Positions 41,642 through 48,050 of a stretch of DNA of 48,050 bases are shown piece after piece. This DNA is from Actinomadura hibisca NBRC 15177. Lineage in GTDB: Bacteria > Actinomycetota > Actinomycetes > Streptosporangiales > Streptosporangiaceae. The position numbers and the translations under genes are program-made. The notes beneath the pieces are model-generated. The model had not been told where the DNA came from. It was given only the letters and a program-made list of their open reading frames with translations, and ran no database searches. Numbering within the stretch: position 1 is the stretch's first letter; each line of letters begins with the position of its first letter. The DNA is taken from positions 1 to 48,050 of the forward strand of contig NZ_BCRO01000099.1 of the NCBI RefSeq assembly GCF_001552635.1, written 5' to 3'.

Positions 41642-42759
41642 CGCTGCTGGCCGACGCCCGTCTCGTCCTGCCCGGCGGCGTCCGTCGGGGCGCGTTGCGC
41701 GTCGCGGACGGGCGCATCACCGGCGTGGACGTCCGGGCGGAGCCGGGGGAGGAGGTCGTGGACCTGGGCGGGCGGTACGTCGTGCCCGGGTTCGTCGATC
41801 TCCACGTGCACGGCGCGGCGGGCGTCTCGTACCAGAGCGGCCGTCCCGAGGACGCGCGCTGCGTCGCCGCGTTCCACCTCGCGCACGGCACGACCACCAC
41901 GATGGCGAGCCTGGTGACCGGCGACGCCGCCGAGCTGCGCACCGCCGTCGCCGGGCTCGCCGAGGCCGCCGCGGACGGGATCGTCGCGGGCGTCCACCTG
42001 GAGGGCCCCTACCTGGCGGCCGGACGGTGCGGCGCGCACGATCCGGCGCTGCTGCGCGATCCCGACGTCACCGAGTTCGAGCGGCTGGTCGCGCTGGGGC
42101 ACGGGCACGTCCGCATGATCACCGTCGCGCCGGAGCTGCCGGGCGCGACAGACCTCATCCGCGCGGCCACCGCGCACGGCGTGATCGCCGCGCTCGGGCA
42201 CACCGACGCGAGCGCCGCCGCCACCGCCGCCGGGTTCGACGCGGGCGCGCGCGTGGCCACGCACCTGTTCAACGGGATGCGGCCGCTGCACCACCGCGAG
42301 GGCGGTCCGGTCACCGCCGCGCTCACCGACCCGCGCGTCACCCTGGAGCTGATCAACGACGGGGTGCACGTGGCGGCCGAGGTCGTGCGGCTGGTGTTCG
42401 GCGCCGCGCCGGGCCGGGTCGCGCTGATCACCGACGCGATGGCCGCGACCGGGATGGGCGACGGCGACTACCGGCTCGGCGTGATGGAGGTGCACGTCCG
42501 CGACGGGCGCGCGGTGCTGGCGGGCGGCTCGTCCATCGCGGGCAGCACGATCACGATGGCCGACGCGTTCCGCCGCGCGGTTCTGGACGTGGGCCTGCCC
42601 GTCGAACGGGTCGCCGAGGCCGCCTCGCTCGTCCCCGCCCGCACGCTGGGGCTGGACGGGCGGATCGGGTCGCTGGAGCCCGGCAAGGACGCCGACCTGG
42701 TCGTGCTGGACGACGATCTCGCCGTCGCCCGGGTGATGAAGGGCGGCCGCTGGCAGTGA
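41638..42759 (+). CDS. nagA: N-acetylglucosamine/galactosamine-6-phosphate deacetylase
   Basis: This 373-residue amidohydrolase has VVPGFVDLHVHGAAG (first metal motif), AGVHLEGPYLA (metal Glu), ALGHTDASA, THLFNGMRPLHHREGG (substrate His) and ALITDAMAATGMGDGDY (catalytic Asp). It removes acetate from N-acetyl amino-sugar 6-phosphates. ATGA with the gene before and GTGA with the gene after show tight coupling. Specificity for GlcNAc-6-P or GalNAc-6-P cannot be read directly; the kinase/aldolase pair favours the galacto branch. Confidence 0.92.
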   Translation: MTLLADARLVLPGGVRRGALRVADGRITGVDVRAEPGEEVVDLGGRYVVPGFVDLHVHGAAGVSYQSGRPEDARCVAAFHLAHGTTTTMASLVTGDAAELRTAVAGLAEAAADGIVAGVHLEGPYLAAGRCGAHDPALLRDPDVTEFERLVALGHGHVRMITVAPELPGATDLIRAATAHGVIAALGHTDASAAATAAGFDAGARVATHLFNGMRPLHHREGGPVTAALTDPRVTLELINDGVHVAAEVVRLVFGAAPGRVALITDAMAATGMGDGDYRLGVMEVHVRDGRAVLAGGSSIAGSTITMADAFRRAVLDVGLPVERVAEAASLVPARTLGLDGRIGSLEPGKDADLVVLDDDLAVARVMKGGRWQ

Positions 42760-43664
42760 TCCTCACCGTGACGCTGAACGCCGCGCTGGACGTCACCTAC
42801 GAGACCGACGCCGTGATCTGGGGCGGCAGCAACCGCGTCGCCGCCGTGCGCGAACGTGCCGGGGGCAAGGGCGTCAACGTCGCCCGCGTGGCCGCCGCGC
42901 TGGGCGCGCCCGTCCTGGCGACGGGCCTGCTCGGCGGTGACACGGGCGCGCAGATCCGCGCCGACCTCGATCGCACCGGCACCCCGCACGACTTCAGCGC
43001 CGTGCAAGACGCCTCGCGCCGCACCTTGGCCGCCGTCGCGACCTCTACCAACGAAGTAACGGTCTTCAACGAGCCAGGCCCGCAGGTGACCGCCACCGAG
43101 TGGGCGACATTCCGGGCGCATTACCGCGCCCTGCTGCCGTCCGCCACCATCGTCGTGCTGTCGGGCAGCCTGCCACCAGGCGTGCCGCCCGACGCCTACG
43201 CCGAGCTGGCCGCCGCCGCGACCGTCCCGGTGATCCTGGACGCCGACGGCGACGCGCTCACCCGGGGCGTCGCCGGACGACCCGCCCTGATCAAGCCCAA
43301 CGCCGACGAACTGACCCGCGCCACCGGCCACACCGACCCGATCATCGGCGCCCGCGCCCTGCTGACCGCCGGAGCCGAAGCCGCCCTGGTGTCCCTCGGC
43401 CCCGCCGGGATGCTCGCCGTCACCCCCGACGGCGCTTGGCGCGCCGCGCCACCTCCGCTGTCCGGCAACCCCACCGGAGCGGGCGACGCCGCCGTCGCGG
43501 CCGCCGCCCGGTCCTGGGGCGCACCCTGGCCCGACCTGCTGCGCGAGGCCGTGGCGCTGTCGGCCGCCGCCGTCGCCGCCCCGGTCGCCGGCGAGATCGA
43601 CGCCGGGCTGTACCGCGCCCTCCTCCCCGAGATCACCGTGCAAGGAGTCCCATGCCCCTCGTGA
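42756..43664 (+). CDS. PfkB family kinase (tagatose-6-phosphate / 1-phosphofructokinase-like)
   Basis: This 302-residue sugar kinase begins ILTVTLNAALDVTYE, the hexose-phosphate kinase start, with ERAGGKGVNVARVAAALG, VLSGSLPPGVPPDAYAEL, LIKPNADEL and the anion-hole motif GNPTGAGDAAVAA holding the catalytic Asp. LacC, AgaK-type and FruK kinases share these. In this cluster it most likely phosphorylates tagatose-6-phosphate to the 1,6-bisphosphate. The start is GTG overlapping the nagA stop. Its end overlaps the aldolase gene by 13 bases. Confidence 0.88.
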   Translation: MILTVTLNAALDVTYETDAVIWGGSNRVAAVRERAGGKGVNVARVAAALGAPVLATGLLGGDTGAQIRADLDRTGTPHDFSAVQDASRRTLAAVATSTNEVTVFNEPGPQVTATEWATFRAHYRALLPSATIVVLSGSLPPGVPPDAYAELAAAATVPVILDADGDALTRGVAGRPALIKPNADELTRATGHTDPIIGARALLTAGAEAALVSLGPAGMLAVTPDGAWRAAPPPLSGNPTGAGDAAVAAAARSWGAPWPDLLREAVALSAAAVAAPVAGEIDAGLYRALLPEITVQGVPCPS

Positions 43665-44491
43665 CGACCGGCGAGATCGTCGCCCCCGCCATGGCCGCCC
43701 GGCGCGGCGCGGGATCGTTCAACGTCATCCAGCTCGAACACGCCGCCGCGATCGTGGCGGGCGCGGAGGCCGCGGGCGCGCCCGTCATCCTGCAGATCAG
43801 CGAGAACTGCGTGCGGTACCACGGCGCGGCGGCCCCGATCATCGCCGGCGCCCTGGCCGTCGCGCGCGCCGCGTCGGTCCCCGTCGCGGTGCACCTGGAC
43901 CACGCCACCTCCACCGACTTGGTGCGCGAGGCGGTGGAGCTGGGCGTGAGCTCGGTGATGTTCGACGCTTCAACGTTGCCCTACGCCGACAACGTCGCGG
44001 CCACCGCAGAGATCGCAGCCTGGTGCCACGCCCGCGACGTATGGGTGGAGGCGGAACTGGGTGAAGTAGGAGGCAAGGACGGAGTACATGCCCCCGGCGT
44101 CCGGACCAAGCCAGCCGAAGCCGTCGCCTACACGGAAGCAACCGGGATCGACGCGCTGGCGGTGGCCGTGGGCAGCTCGCACGCGATGCTGACCCGGGAC
44201 GCCGTGCTGGACCTGGACCTGATCGCGGAGCTGCACGCCGCCGTCGCCGTCCCACTGGTGCTGCACGGCTCCTCGGGCGTCCCCGACGCGACGCTGACCG
44301 CCGCCGTGGAGCGCGGCATGACCAAAATCAACATCGCGACGCAGCTCAACAAGGTGTTCACCGCCGAGGTCCGCCGCGCTCTAACAGCTGACCCCGCCCT
44401 GGTGGATCCGCGCAAGTACATCGCGCCGGGCCGCACCGCCATCGCGGCCGAGGTGACCCGCCTCCTGGGCGTGCTCCGCGCCGGAAGCTGA
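43652..44491 (+). CDS. class II ketose-bisphosphate aldolase (GatY/KbaY-like)
   Basis: This 279-residue zinc aldolase has AGSFNVIQLEHAAAIV, AVHLDHATS with catalytic Asp83 and Zn-ligand His84, MFDASTLPYADNV, WVEAELGEVGGKDG, VHAPGVRTKPAEA, VAVGSSHAM, VLHGSSGVPD with the second Zn His, and MTKINIATQLN. It splits tagatose- (or fructose-) 1,6-bisphosphate to triose phosphates, the last step of the encoded pathway. AAGGAG precedes the ATG. About 43990-44120 has more A-ending codons than the flanks. Confidence 0.92.
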   Translation: MPLVTTGEIVAPAMAARRGAGSFNVIQLEHAAAIVAGAEAAGAPVILQISENCVRYHGAAAPIIAGALAVARAASVPVAVHLDHATSTDLVREAVELGVSSVMFDASTLPYADNVAATAEIAAWCHARDVWVEAELGEVGGKDGVHAPGVRTKPAEAVAYTEATGIDALAVAVGSSHAMLTRDAVLDLDLIAELHAAVAVPLVLHGSSGVPDATLTAAVERGMTKINIATQLNKVFTAEVRRALTADPALVDPRKYIAPGRTAIAAEVTRLLGVLRAGS

Positions 44492-44590
44492 CCCCTTATA
44501 GCCGGTTTTGCGGCACCGGGCCTCCGGTTCCGCGAACTCGTCGGCGACAATTGATGGCGTCCGGACCGGACAGCAGGGAATCATGGAGCT

Positions 44591-45217
44591 GTGGAACGCA
44601 TGCGGGGATGGCCGGTCACCCTGACCGAAGGCCCGGTGGGGCTGCGCCCGCTGCGGCACCGTGACGCCGCCGTCTGGCGCGAGCTACGGGTCCGCAACGC
44701 CGACTGGCTCCGCCCCTGGGAGCCGACCAACCCCGAGACGCCCCTGTTCCGCAGCGGCCTGGGCCCGTACCTGAGCATGGTCCACACGATGCGCCGCGAG
44801 GCCCGCCAAGGGCTCGCGCTGCCCTGGGTGGTGACGCAGGAGGGGAGCTTCGCGGGGCAGCTCACCATCGGCGCGATCGTGTGGGGCTCGGCGCGCTCGG
44901 CGCAGATCGGCTACTGGATCGACCGCCAGGCGGCGGGCCGGGGCGTGATCCCCACCGCCGTGGCACTGGCAGTGGACCACTGCTTCTTCACCGTGGGCCT
45001 GCACCGGGTCGAGGCGAACATCCGCCCGGAGAACGCCGCGAGCCGCCGCGTGGTGGAGAAACTGGGCTTCCGCGAAGAAGGGGTGCGCCGCCGCCACCTG
45101 CACATCGACGGGGCGTGGCGCGACCACATCTGCTACGCCCTGACGGTCGAGGACGTGCCCGGCGGCCTGCGGGCCCGCTGGCTGGCCAACCGCAACCAGG
45201 CGTATCCGAGACCGTGA
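44591..45217 (+). CDS. GNAT acetyltransferase (RimJ/RimL-like)
   Basis: This 208-residue cytosolic acetyltransferase has GPVGLRPLRHRDAAVWRELR at the start, IGYWIDRQAAGRGVIPTAVALAVDHCF (acetyl-CoA pyrophosphate loop QAAGRG) and LHRVEANIRPENAASRRVVEKLGF, the classic RimJ C-terminal motif. It would acetylate a protein N-terminus or small amine. The start may be GTG 44591 or ATG 44600; neither has a clean ribosome site. In other actinomycetes this gene lies between mog and sepX/glpR; here it is cut off from mog by the amino-sugar module. Confidence 0.88.
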   Translation: MERMRGWPVTLTEGPVGLRPLRHRDAAVWRELRVRNADWLRPWEPTNPETPLFRSGLGPYLSMVHTMRREARQGLALPWVVTQEGSFAGQLTIGAIVWGSARSAQIGYWIDRQAAGRGVIPTAVALAVDHCFFTVGLHRVEANIRPENAASRRVVEKLGFREEGVRRRHLHIDGAWRDHICYALTVEDVPGGLRARWLANRNQAYPRP

Positions 45218-45452
45218 CACTTGGCCGCACGGTGACTTCCGGCCACCCCCGCTTCGTAAGAATCCTGCGACCGAGAAGACTTGGCAAACGGAGAGTAACC
45301 GCAGGATCGATCTCGCGACACACCGCCCCTTATGCTCGTCAACCTCTGACACCGACTCGTACCGTGCGGGGCGTGACCCTGCTCCCAATGCACGTGCGCG
45401 CGCCGAAAGTCGGCCTGCCCGTCCGCCGTGCCTGGGCACCGGCGGTGAGCCG

Positions 45453-46013
45453 GTGAGCAGCGCCGTCCTCTACCTCGCCATCGTCGCGGTGTGGGCCATC
45501 GTCCTCGTACCCATGTGGCTGCGCCGCGACACCGAGACCACGGGCCTGTCCCGCCTCCTCCACAAGCGCGGCCCCGACGAGGAACCGACCCAGGAAGAAG
45601 AGGAACCCCTGGACGACGAACAAGAGGACCCCACCGACGAGATCCCGGTCACACCCCGTCGCAACACCCGCTCCCGCGCGGCGGTGATCGCCCGCCGCCG
45701 CCGCCGCACCGCGGGCCTGACCCTGCTGCTGCTGACCGCGATCACCGTCGTCGTCGCGAACGTGGCCCCCTGGTGGATCACGATCCCCCCGACCCTGCTC
45801 CTGACGGGCCACCTGGCCCTGCTGCGCGTGGCGGTGGGCATGGACGCGGCCCGCGCGGCCGAAGAACGCGCCAGAGCCCGCGAGGCGGCCCGCAAGGCCG
45901 CCCAGACCCCGGCCGAACCGACCCCCCAGGCCGAGATCATCGAACTGGCGACCCGCCCCGAGGAGGAGGTGTTCGACCAGTACGCCGACGACCGCCGGGC
46001 GGTCGGCGAATGA
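45453..46013 (+). CDS. sepX: SepX/GlpR-type division membrane protein (gephyrin-like MoeA receptor)
   Basis: This 186-residue protein has a first TM (about 4-22) in the hallmark LYLAIVAVWAIVLVPMWLRRDTE, an acidic cytosolic loop (EEPTQEEEEPLDDEQEDP), a basic patch (RRNTRSRAAVIARRRRR), a TM hairpin (about 87-128) and an Ala/Glu-rich tail. This N-terminus matches the family called SepX in Streptomyces and GlpR in corynebacteria, a membrane receptor of the MoeA-like Glp that links it to FtsZ. The GTG start at 45453 has GGTGAG just upstream. The gene closes the galU-moeA-moaC-mog-GNAT set. Identity rests on the N-terminal motif and synteny. Confidence 0.78.
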   Translation: MSSAVLYLAIVAVWAIVLVPMWLRRDTETTGLSRLLHKRGPDEEPTQEEEEPLDDEQEDPTDEIPVTPRRNTRSRAAVIARRRRRTAGLTLLLLTAITVVVANVAPWWITIPPTLLLTGHLALLRVAVGMDAARAAEERARAREAARKAAQTPAEPTPQAEIIELATRPEEEVFDQYADDRRAVGE

Positions 46014-46070
46014 TCGGCGCGCCTCGATGCGCGAACCACCCCCGATGTTTGCTAACCTAACGGAGTCCTT

Positions 46071-46147
46071 GGGGCTGTAGCGCAGTCCGGTAGCGCACCT
46101 CGTTCGCATCGAGGGGGTCAGGGGTTCAAATCCCCTCAGCTCCACCA
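46071..46147 (+). tRNA. tRNA-Ala (anticodon CGC)
   Basis: The cloverleaf is complete: acceptor GGGGCTG/CAGCTCC, D arm GCGCAGTCCGGTAGCGC, anticodon arm CCTCG-TTCGCAT-CGAGG with CGC, T arm AGGGG-TTCAAAT-CCCCT, discriminator A and an encoded CCA. It decodes GCG. The integrase remnant downstream suggests its 3' end was an integration site. Confidence 0.95.
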
Positions 46148-46154
46148 AGGAAAG

Positions 46155-46188
46155 AGCCGCCCACCTGTATTCATGCAGGTGGGCGGCT
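46155..46188 (+). terminator. rho-independent terminator after tRNA-Ala
   Basis: AGCCGCCCACCTG and its exact complement form a 13-bp stem with an 8-base loop, followed by TATTTTGTGTT. It starts 7 bases after the encoded CCA and is the clearest intrinsic terminator of the window. Confidence 0.9.
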
Positions 46189-46248
46189 TATTTTGTGTTA
46201 GGCGATGTCCGGCTGTCCCCGGCTGTATGCGGGCCCTGGCGGGTGTCT

Positions 46249-46267
46249 GTGCCGAATACGTGCCGAA
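46249..46267. repeat. paired direct repeat, possible integrase arm site
   Basis: GTGCCGAA occurs twice, 11 bases apart, between the tRNA terminator and the integrase remnant. Tandem short repeats beside attachment sites are typical integrase/excisionase arm sites; function here is inferred from position only. Confidence 0.35.
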
Positions 46268-46270
46268 GCT

Positions 46271-46558
46271 TCAGACCCGTAGAGCTGTGAGGATGCGCTG
46301 TTTGGCGGCGCTGTGCTGCCCTACGAGTCACTTGGCGTAGATCCGAAGCAGGACCGCCACACTGTGGCCGGCCACTCAGCAACCTGAGTCGCTGGCACCC
46401 CGCCGTTCAGCCAGGTCGAGACGCAGGCAGGCGCAGGTTGTAGGACCCGCGCTTAGTGAGAGGCGAGTTGCACTCTTCTTTGTGAAAACGGCCTTACAAA
46501 CCTTGCTCCATACGCCGATGGTAGATGCCCGTCCGCAAGGTGCTCCCTGCGGATGCAT
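46271..46558 (-). pseudogene. tyrosine integrase C-terminal remnant
   Basis: Read across frames on the minus strand this gives, in order, KRGSYNLR, ACVSTWLN, GVPATQVAEW, AGHSVAVLLRIYAK and LVGQHSAAKQRILTAL, the catalytic R-H-x-x-R/H/Y end of actinomycete phage-type integrases (Tyr in RIYAK). Single-base losses break the frame in LRHAC and between AEW and AGH, and a TGA replaces the codon after RIYAK. The N-terminal two thirds are missing, cut by the regulator gene at 46575. Position just downstream of tRNA-Ala is as in integrative elements (AICEs). It is clearly dead as a protein. Confidence 0.8.
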
Positions 46559-46574
46559 CAGCAGATGCGTTCCT

Positions 46575-46856
46575 TTATTTGCCCTGAGGTTGTCGGCGGA
46601 CGAAGGTGCCTCGACCGTGGAGGACGGTGACCAAGCCCCGCTCGGTCAGGATCTCGACGGCGCGGATGATGGTCATGCGGGCGACGCCGTACTCCTCGGC
46701 CAGGACCGGGATCGCTGGTAGGGCCGCGCCCTCGGTGAGGGTGCCGTCCTGGATCTGCTGTTCGATGTGGTCGGCGATCTGGACGTACTTGTACTGGGTG
46801 GTGTCCCACTCGATGGGGTACTCACGGTCATCTGCCACGCAGATGAACCTAGACAT
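46575..46856 (-). CDS. GntR family HTH regulator (AICE/KorSA-like)
   Basis: This 93-residue protein consists of a short N-terminus (MSRFICVADDREYPIEWDTT) and a GntR winged helix: YVQIADHIEQQIQDGTL, LPAIPVLAEEYGVARMTIIR and LTERGLVTVLHGRGTFV. No effector domain follows. Short GntR proteins of this sort regulate transfer and excision in pSAM2-like elements. The start at 46856 is the most plausible; in-frame ATGs further up to 46931 exist but run into the divergent promoter. It is divergent from the poly-C-interrupted gene at 46921. Confidence 0.8.
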   Translation of the reverse strand: MSRFICVADDREYPIEWDTTQYKYVQIADHIEQQIQDGTLTEGAALPAIPVLAEEYGVARMTIIRAVEILTERGLVTVLHGRGTFVRRQPQGK

Positions 46857-46903
46857 GCCCTGACCTGTATAAACTCCTAGGGCTGTCTCTAGACATCCAC
46901 AGA

Positions 46904-46920
46904 GTTCTATAGTGTTCTGC
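46904..46920 (+). promoter_or_regulatory. promoter of a leaderless message with direct repeats
   Basis: TATAGT (46909-46914) is a near-ideal -10 hexamer 6 bases before ATG 46921, which leaves no room for a ribosome site and suggests a leaderless transcript. GTTCT is repeated at 46904 and 46914 over it, a possible GntR operator in the 64-base divergent gap. Confidence 0.45.
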
Positions 46921-47206
46921 ATGGCCACCATGCGAGCGATCCCCCCCCACCCCCGGTTGGGCCGTCAGCCAGGACGAAGACGGCAGCTACGTCGCGGAGC
47001 GACGGACCGACCTCACCCACTACCAGCGGCTCTGGGGCGCGCTGACTCAGGTCAGCGCCCGGAGCGAGGACGTCCTGTGGATTCTGTGCGACGCACAAAC
47101 GCGCCTCGCCGAGCGCTTGGCCATGGCGGAGAGCCTCCGGCCGAAGATCAGCCCGCACCCAAAAGCCCTGGCCCGTCAGCAGCGAAGCAAGGAGGGCGGG
47201 CAGTGA
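46921..47206 (+). pseudogene. small gene with a C8-tract frameshift, unknown function
   Basis: ATG 46921 begins MATMRAIP, but after eight C at 46941-46948 the coding-like sequence continues one frame over: GWAVSQDEDGSYVAERRTDL, THYQRLWGALTQVSARSEDV and on to KEGGQ and a TGA at 47204-47206. The downstream frame has no start of its own, because a TAG lies at 46910. With seven C the two join into a 94-residue protein whose stop overlaps the next GTG (GTGA). With eight C, as here, the ATG frame instead runs on into the GntR gene. I recognise no family. A sequencing error, a pseudogene or a slippage switch are all possible. Confidence 0.5.
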
Positions 47207-47784
47207 ACGAGTACCCGACGTCTCACGCCAGGTTGGCCGCGCTTGGGACGCGCTTGGCCACACAGTTCACCGCCGAGCTGAGCTCGCGCGAGCTGACCGT
47301 TCGCAACCCTGACGTGTCCGCGTGCTGTGAGGACGCGGGCCGGTGCCGCTCTGACACCATCACCTGTCGACCGCGTCCTGAGGACAGTGGTGCGCTGTGG
47401 TTCTTCACCAGTTGGAAAGAACCAATCGCTCCTGCGGACCGCCTCATTGAGGCTGTCACCTACGTTCAGGGCTACATGGCGGTTGACCGCGTGAACCGAC
47501 AGGGCAAGCCTGCCGAGGAAGGGCAGGACTGGCGTCCGGCTTACGTCCGGGTCGCCGAAGATCTGCGGGACCGCATCCTCAACGGCGAGTTCCCTCCGGG
47601 GGCTCTGCTCCCCAGCGAGCCAAGGTTGTCCGCCTCCTACAGCGTCTCGCGTACAAGCCTCCGCAACGCCATCCGGCAGCTTCGAGACTGGGGCCTGATC
47701 GAAGCCCGGCAGGGCACTGGCACCTACGTCCTGTCGCGTCCTGCGGCCCTCTTCGACAGTGTGGCGCTCGACGGAACCAGCTAG
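47203..47784 (+). CDS. GntR-type regulator with an N-terminal Cys-containing domain
   Basis: This 193-residue protein has an N-terminal region (1-90) with VRNPDVSACCEDAGRCRSD, ITCRPRPEDSG and LWFFTSWKEPI, like small stand-alone proteins of actinomycete mobile elements. A linker and a GntR winged helix follow (about 110-182): YVRVAEDLRDRILNGEFPPG, LLPSEPRLSASYSVSRTSLR and LIEARQGTGTYV. Having the HTH at the C-terminal end is the reverse of usual GntR order. AAGGAGGG precedes the GTG start. The frame ends in TAG but stays open on the other side to the window edge. Confidence 0.75.
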   Translation: MNEYPTSHARLAALGTRLATQFTAELSSRELTVRNPDVSACCEDAGRCRSDTITCRPRPEDSGALWFFTSWKEPIAPADRLIEAVTYVQGYMAVDRVNRQGKPAEEGQDWRPAYVRVAEDLRDRILNGEFPPGALLPSEPRLSASYSVSRTSLRNAIRQLRDWGLIEARQGTGTYVLSRPAALFDSVALDGTS

Positions 47785-48050
47785 GACGAGAACGCCATCA
47801 CCAACGAACTGCTCGCCCTCGATCCGCGGTACATCCGGTGCGCTCCTGAGCATGAGCTGAACGAGCTGCTCAGCAAGGGGCGAATCCCCATCGTGTACAT
47901 TGACCGGTTCCTCGACTTGGTCGCTGAGGCCCGAACCTCCCGATGGCTGAACGCCTTGCTGTGGTCCACGCATGACGGCGAGGCCGCCCCGGACGTGCAG
48001 TCAACCGGCTGCATCCTGTCCATCCGAACCGACATCATCCCGCCGGCGAC
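47785..48050 (+). CDS. open coding sequence continuing past an amber stop, partial
   Basis: After the TAG at 47782-47784 the same frame reads on with no stop to the end of the window: DENAITNELLALDPRYIRCA, HELNELLSKGRIPIVYIDRF, LDLVAEARTSRWLNALLW. The composition is protein-like and no ATG or GTG with a ribosome site lies at its start. It could be the C-terminal part of the GntR protein broken by a nonsense mutation, or a following gene with an unrecognised start. No family recognised. Confidence 0.45.

Overview
The window is very GC-rich, and its coding frames show strong third-position G/C bias, GTG/TTG starts, ATGA/GTGA overlaps and AGGAGG ribosome sites. Together with an AfsR/BTAD-type regulator, a SepX/GlpR-type division protein downstream of galU-moeA-moaC-mog, and a conjugative-element remnant, this points to a filamentous actinomycete. 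A Streptosporangiales/Actinomadura-like host is an inference from gene content; the species cannot be read from the sequence.

Layout. 1-302: degenerate palindromic repeats and a terminator. 303-1480 (-): a RibD-C/DHFR-like reductase and an NADPH-dependent FMN reductase. 1618-5785 (+): a large BTAD/NB-ARC/TPR regulator and a DUF418 membrane protein. 5751-13034 (-): a secreted cutinase/polyester-hydrolase homologue, an SMP-30-like propeller protein, a TPR protein next to an HSP90-family protein, and an Ag85-like secreted esterase. 13185-22380: a double-module Lrp/AsnC regulator divergent from an oligopeptide-type ABC operon (binding lipoprotein, permease, permease-ATPase fusion, ATPase) that continues into an M20 peptidase/amidohydrolase and a YtcJ-type amidohydrolase. 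The stop/start overlaps imply one transcript for uptake and hydrolysis of an acylated or peptide-like substrate.

22381-24546 looks like an integration hot spot. It holds tRNA-like debris, a secreted C39-like cysteine peptidase, a 3' tRNA fragment matching the nearby tRNA-Arg(CCU), and between the fragment and the tRNA a three-repeat CRISPR mini-array of type I-E appearance with no cas genes. One of its two spacers is a perfect palindrome. 24682-28589 has a Pro-rich anchored protein, an M15 carboxypeptidase, two tandem MscL channels with zinc-ribbon tails, a SAF protein and MTA phosphorylase. 28718-36412 has an MMPL transporter, an orphan NarJ-like protein, an FmdB zinc-ribbon protein, a K+/H+ antiporter, a 2-hydroxyacid dehydrogenase, a lipoprotein and 5-formyl-THF cyclo-ligase.

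36446-46013 is the conserved galU-moeA(glp)-moaC-mog ... GNAT-sepX/glpR locus, in which MoeA/Glp and its membrane receptor take part in cell division in other actinobacteria. Here a complete amino-sugar (N-acetylgalactosamine-type) module sits between mog and the GNAT gene: DeoR repressor, SIS isomerase, NagA, PfkB kinase and class II aldolase. From 46071, a tRNA-Ala(CGC) is followed by a wrecked integrase 3' end, divergent GntR regulators, a poly-C frameshift and an in-frame amber stop. This is one edge of a decayed or switching integrative element that runs off the window.
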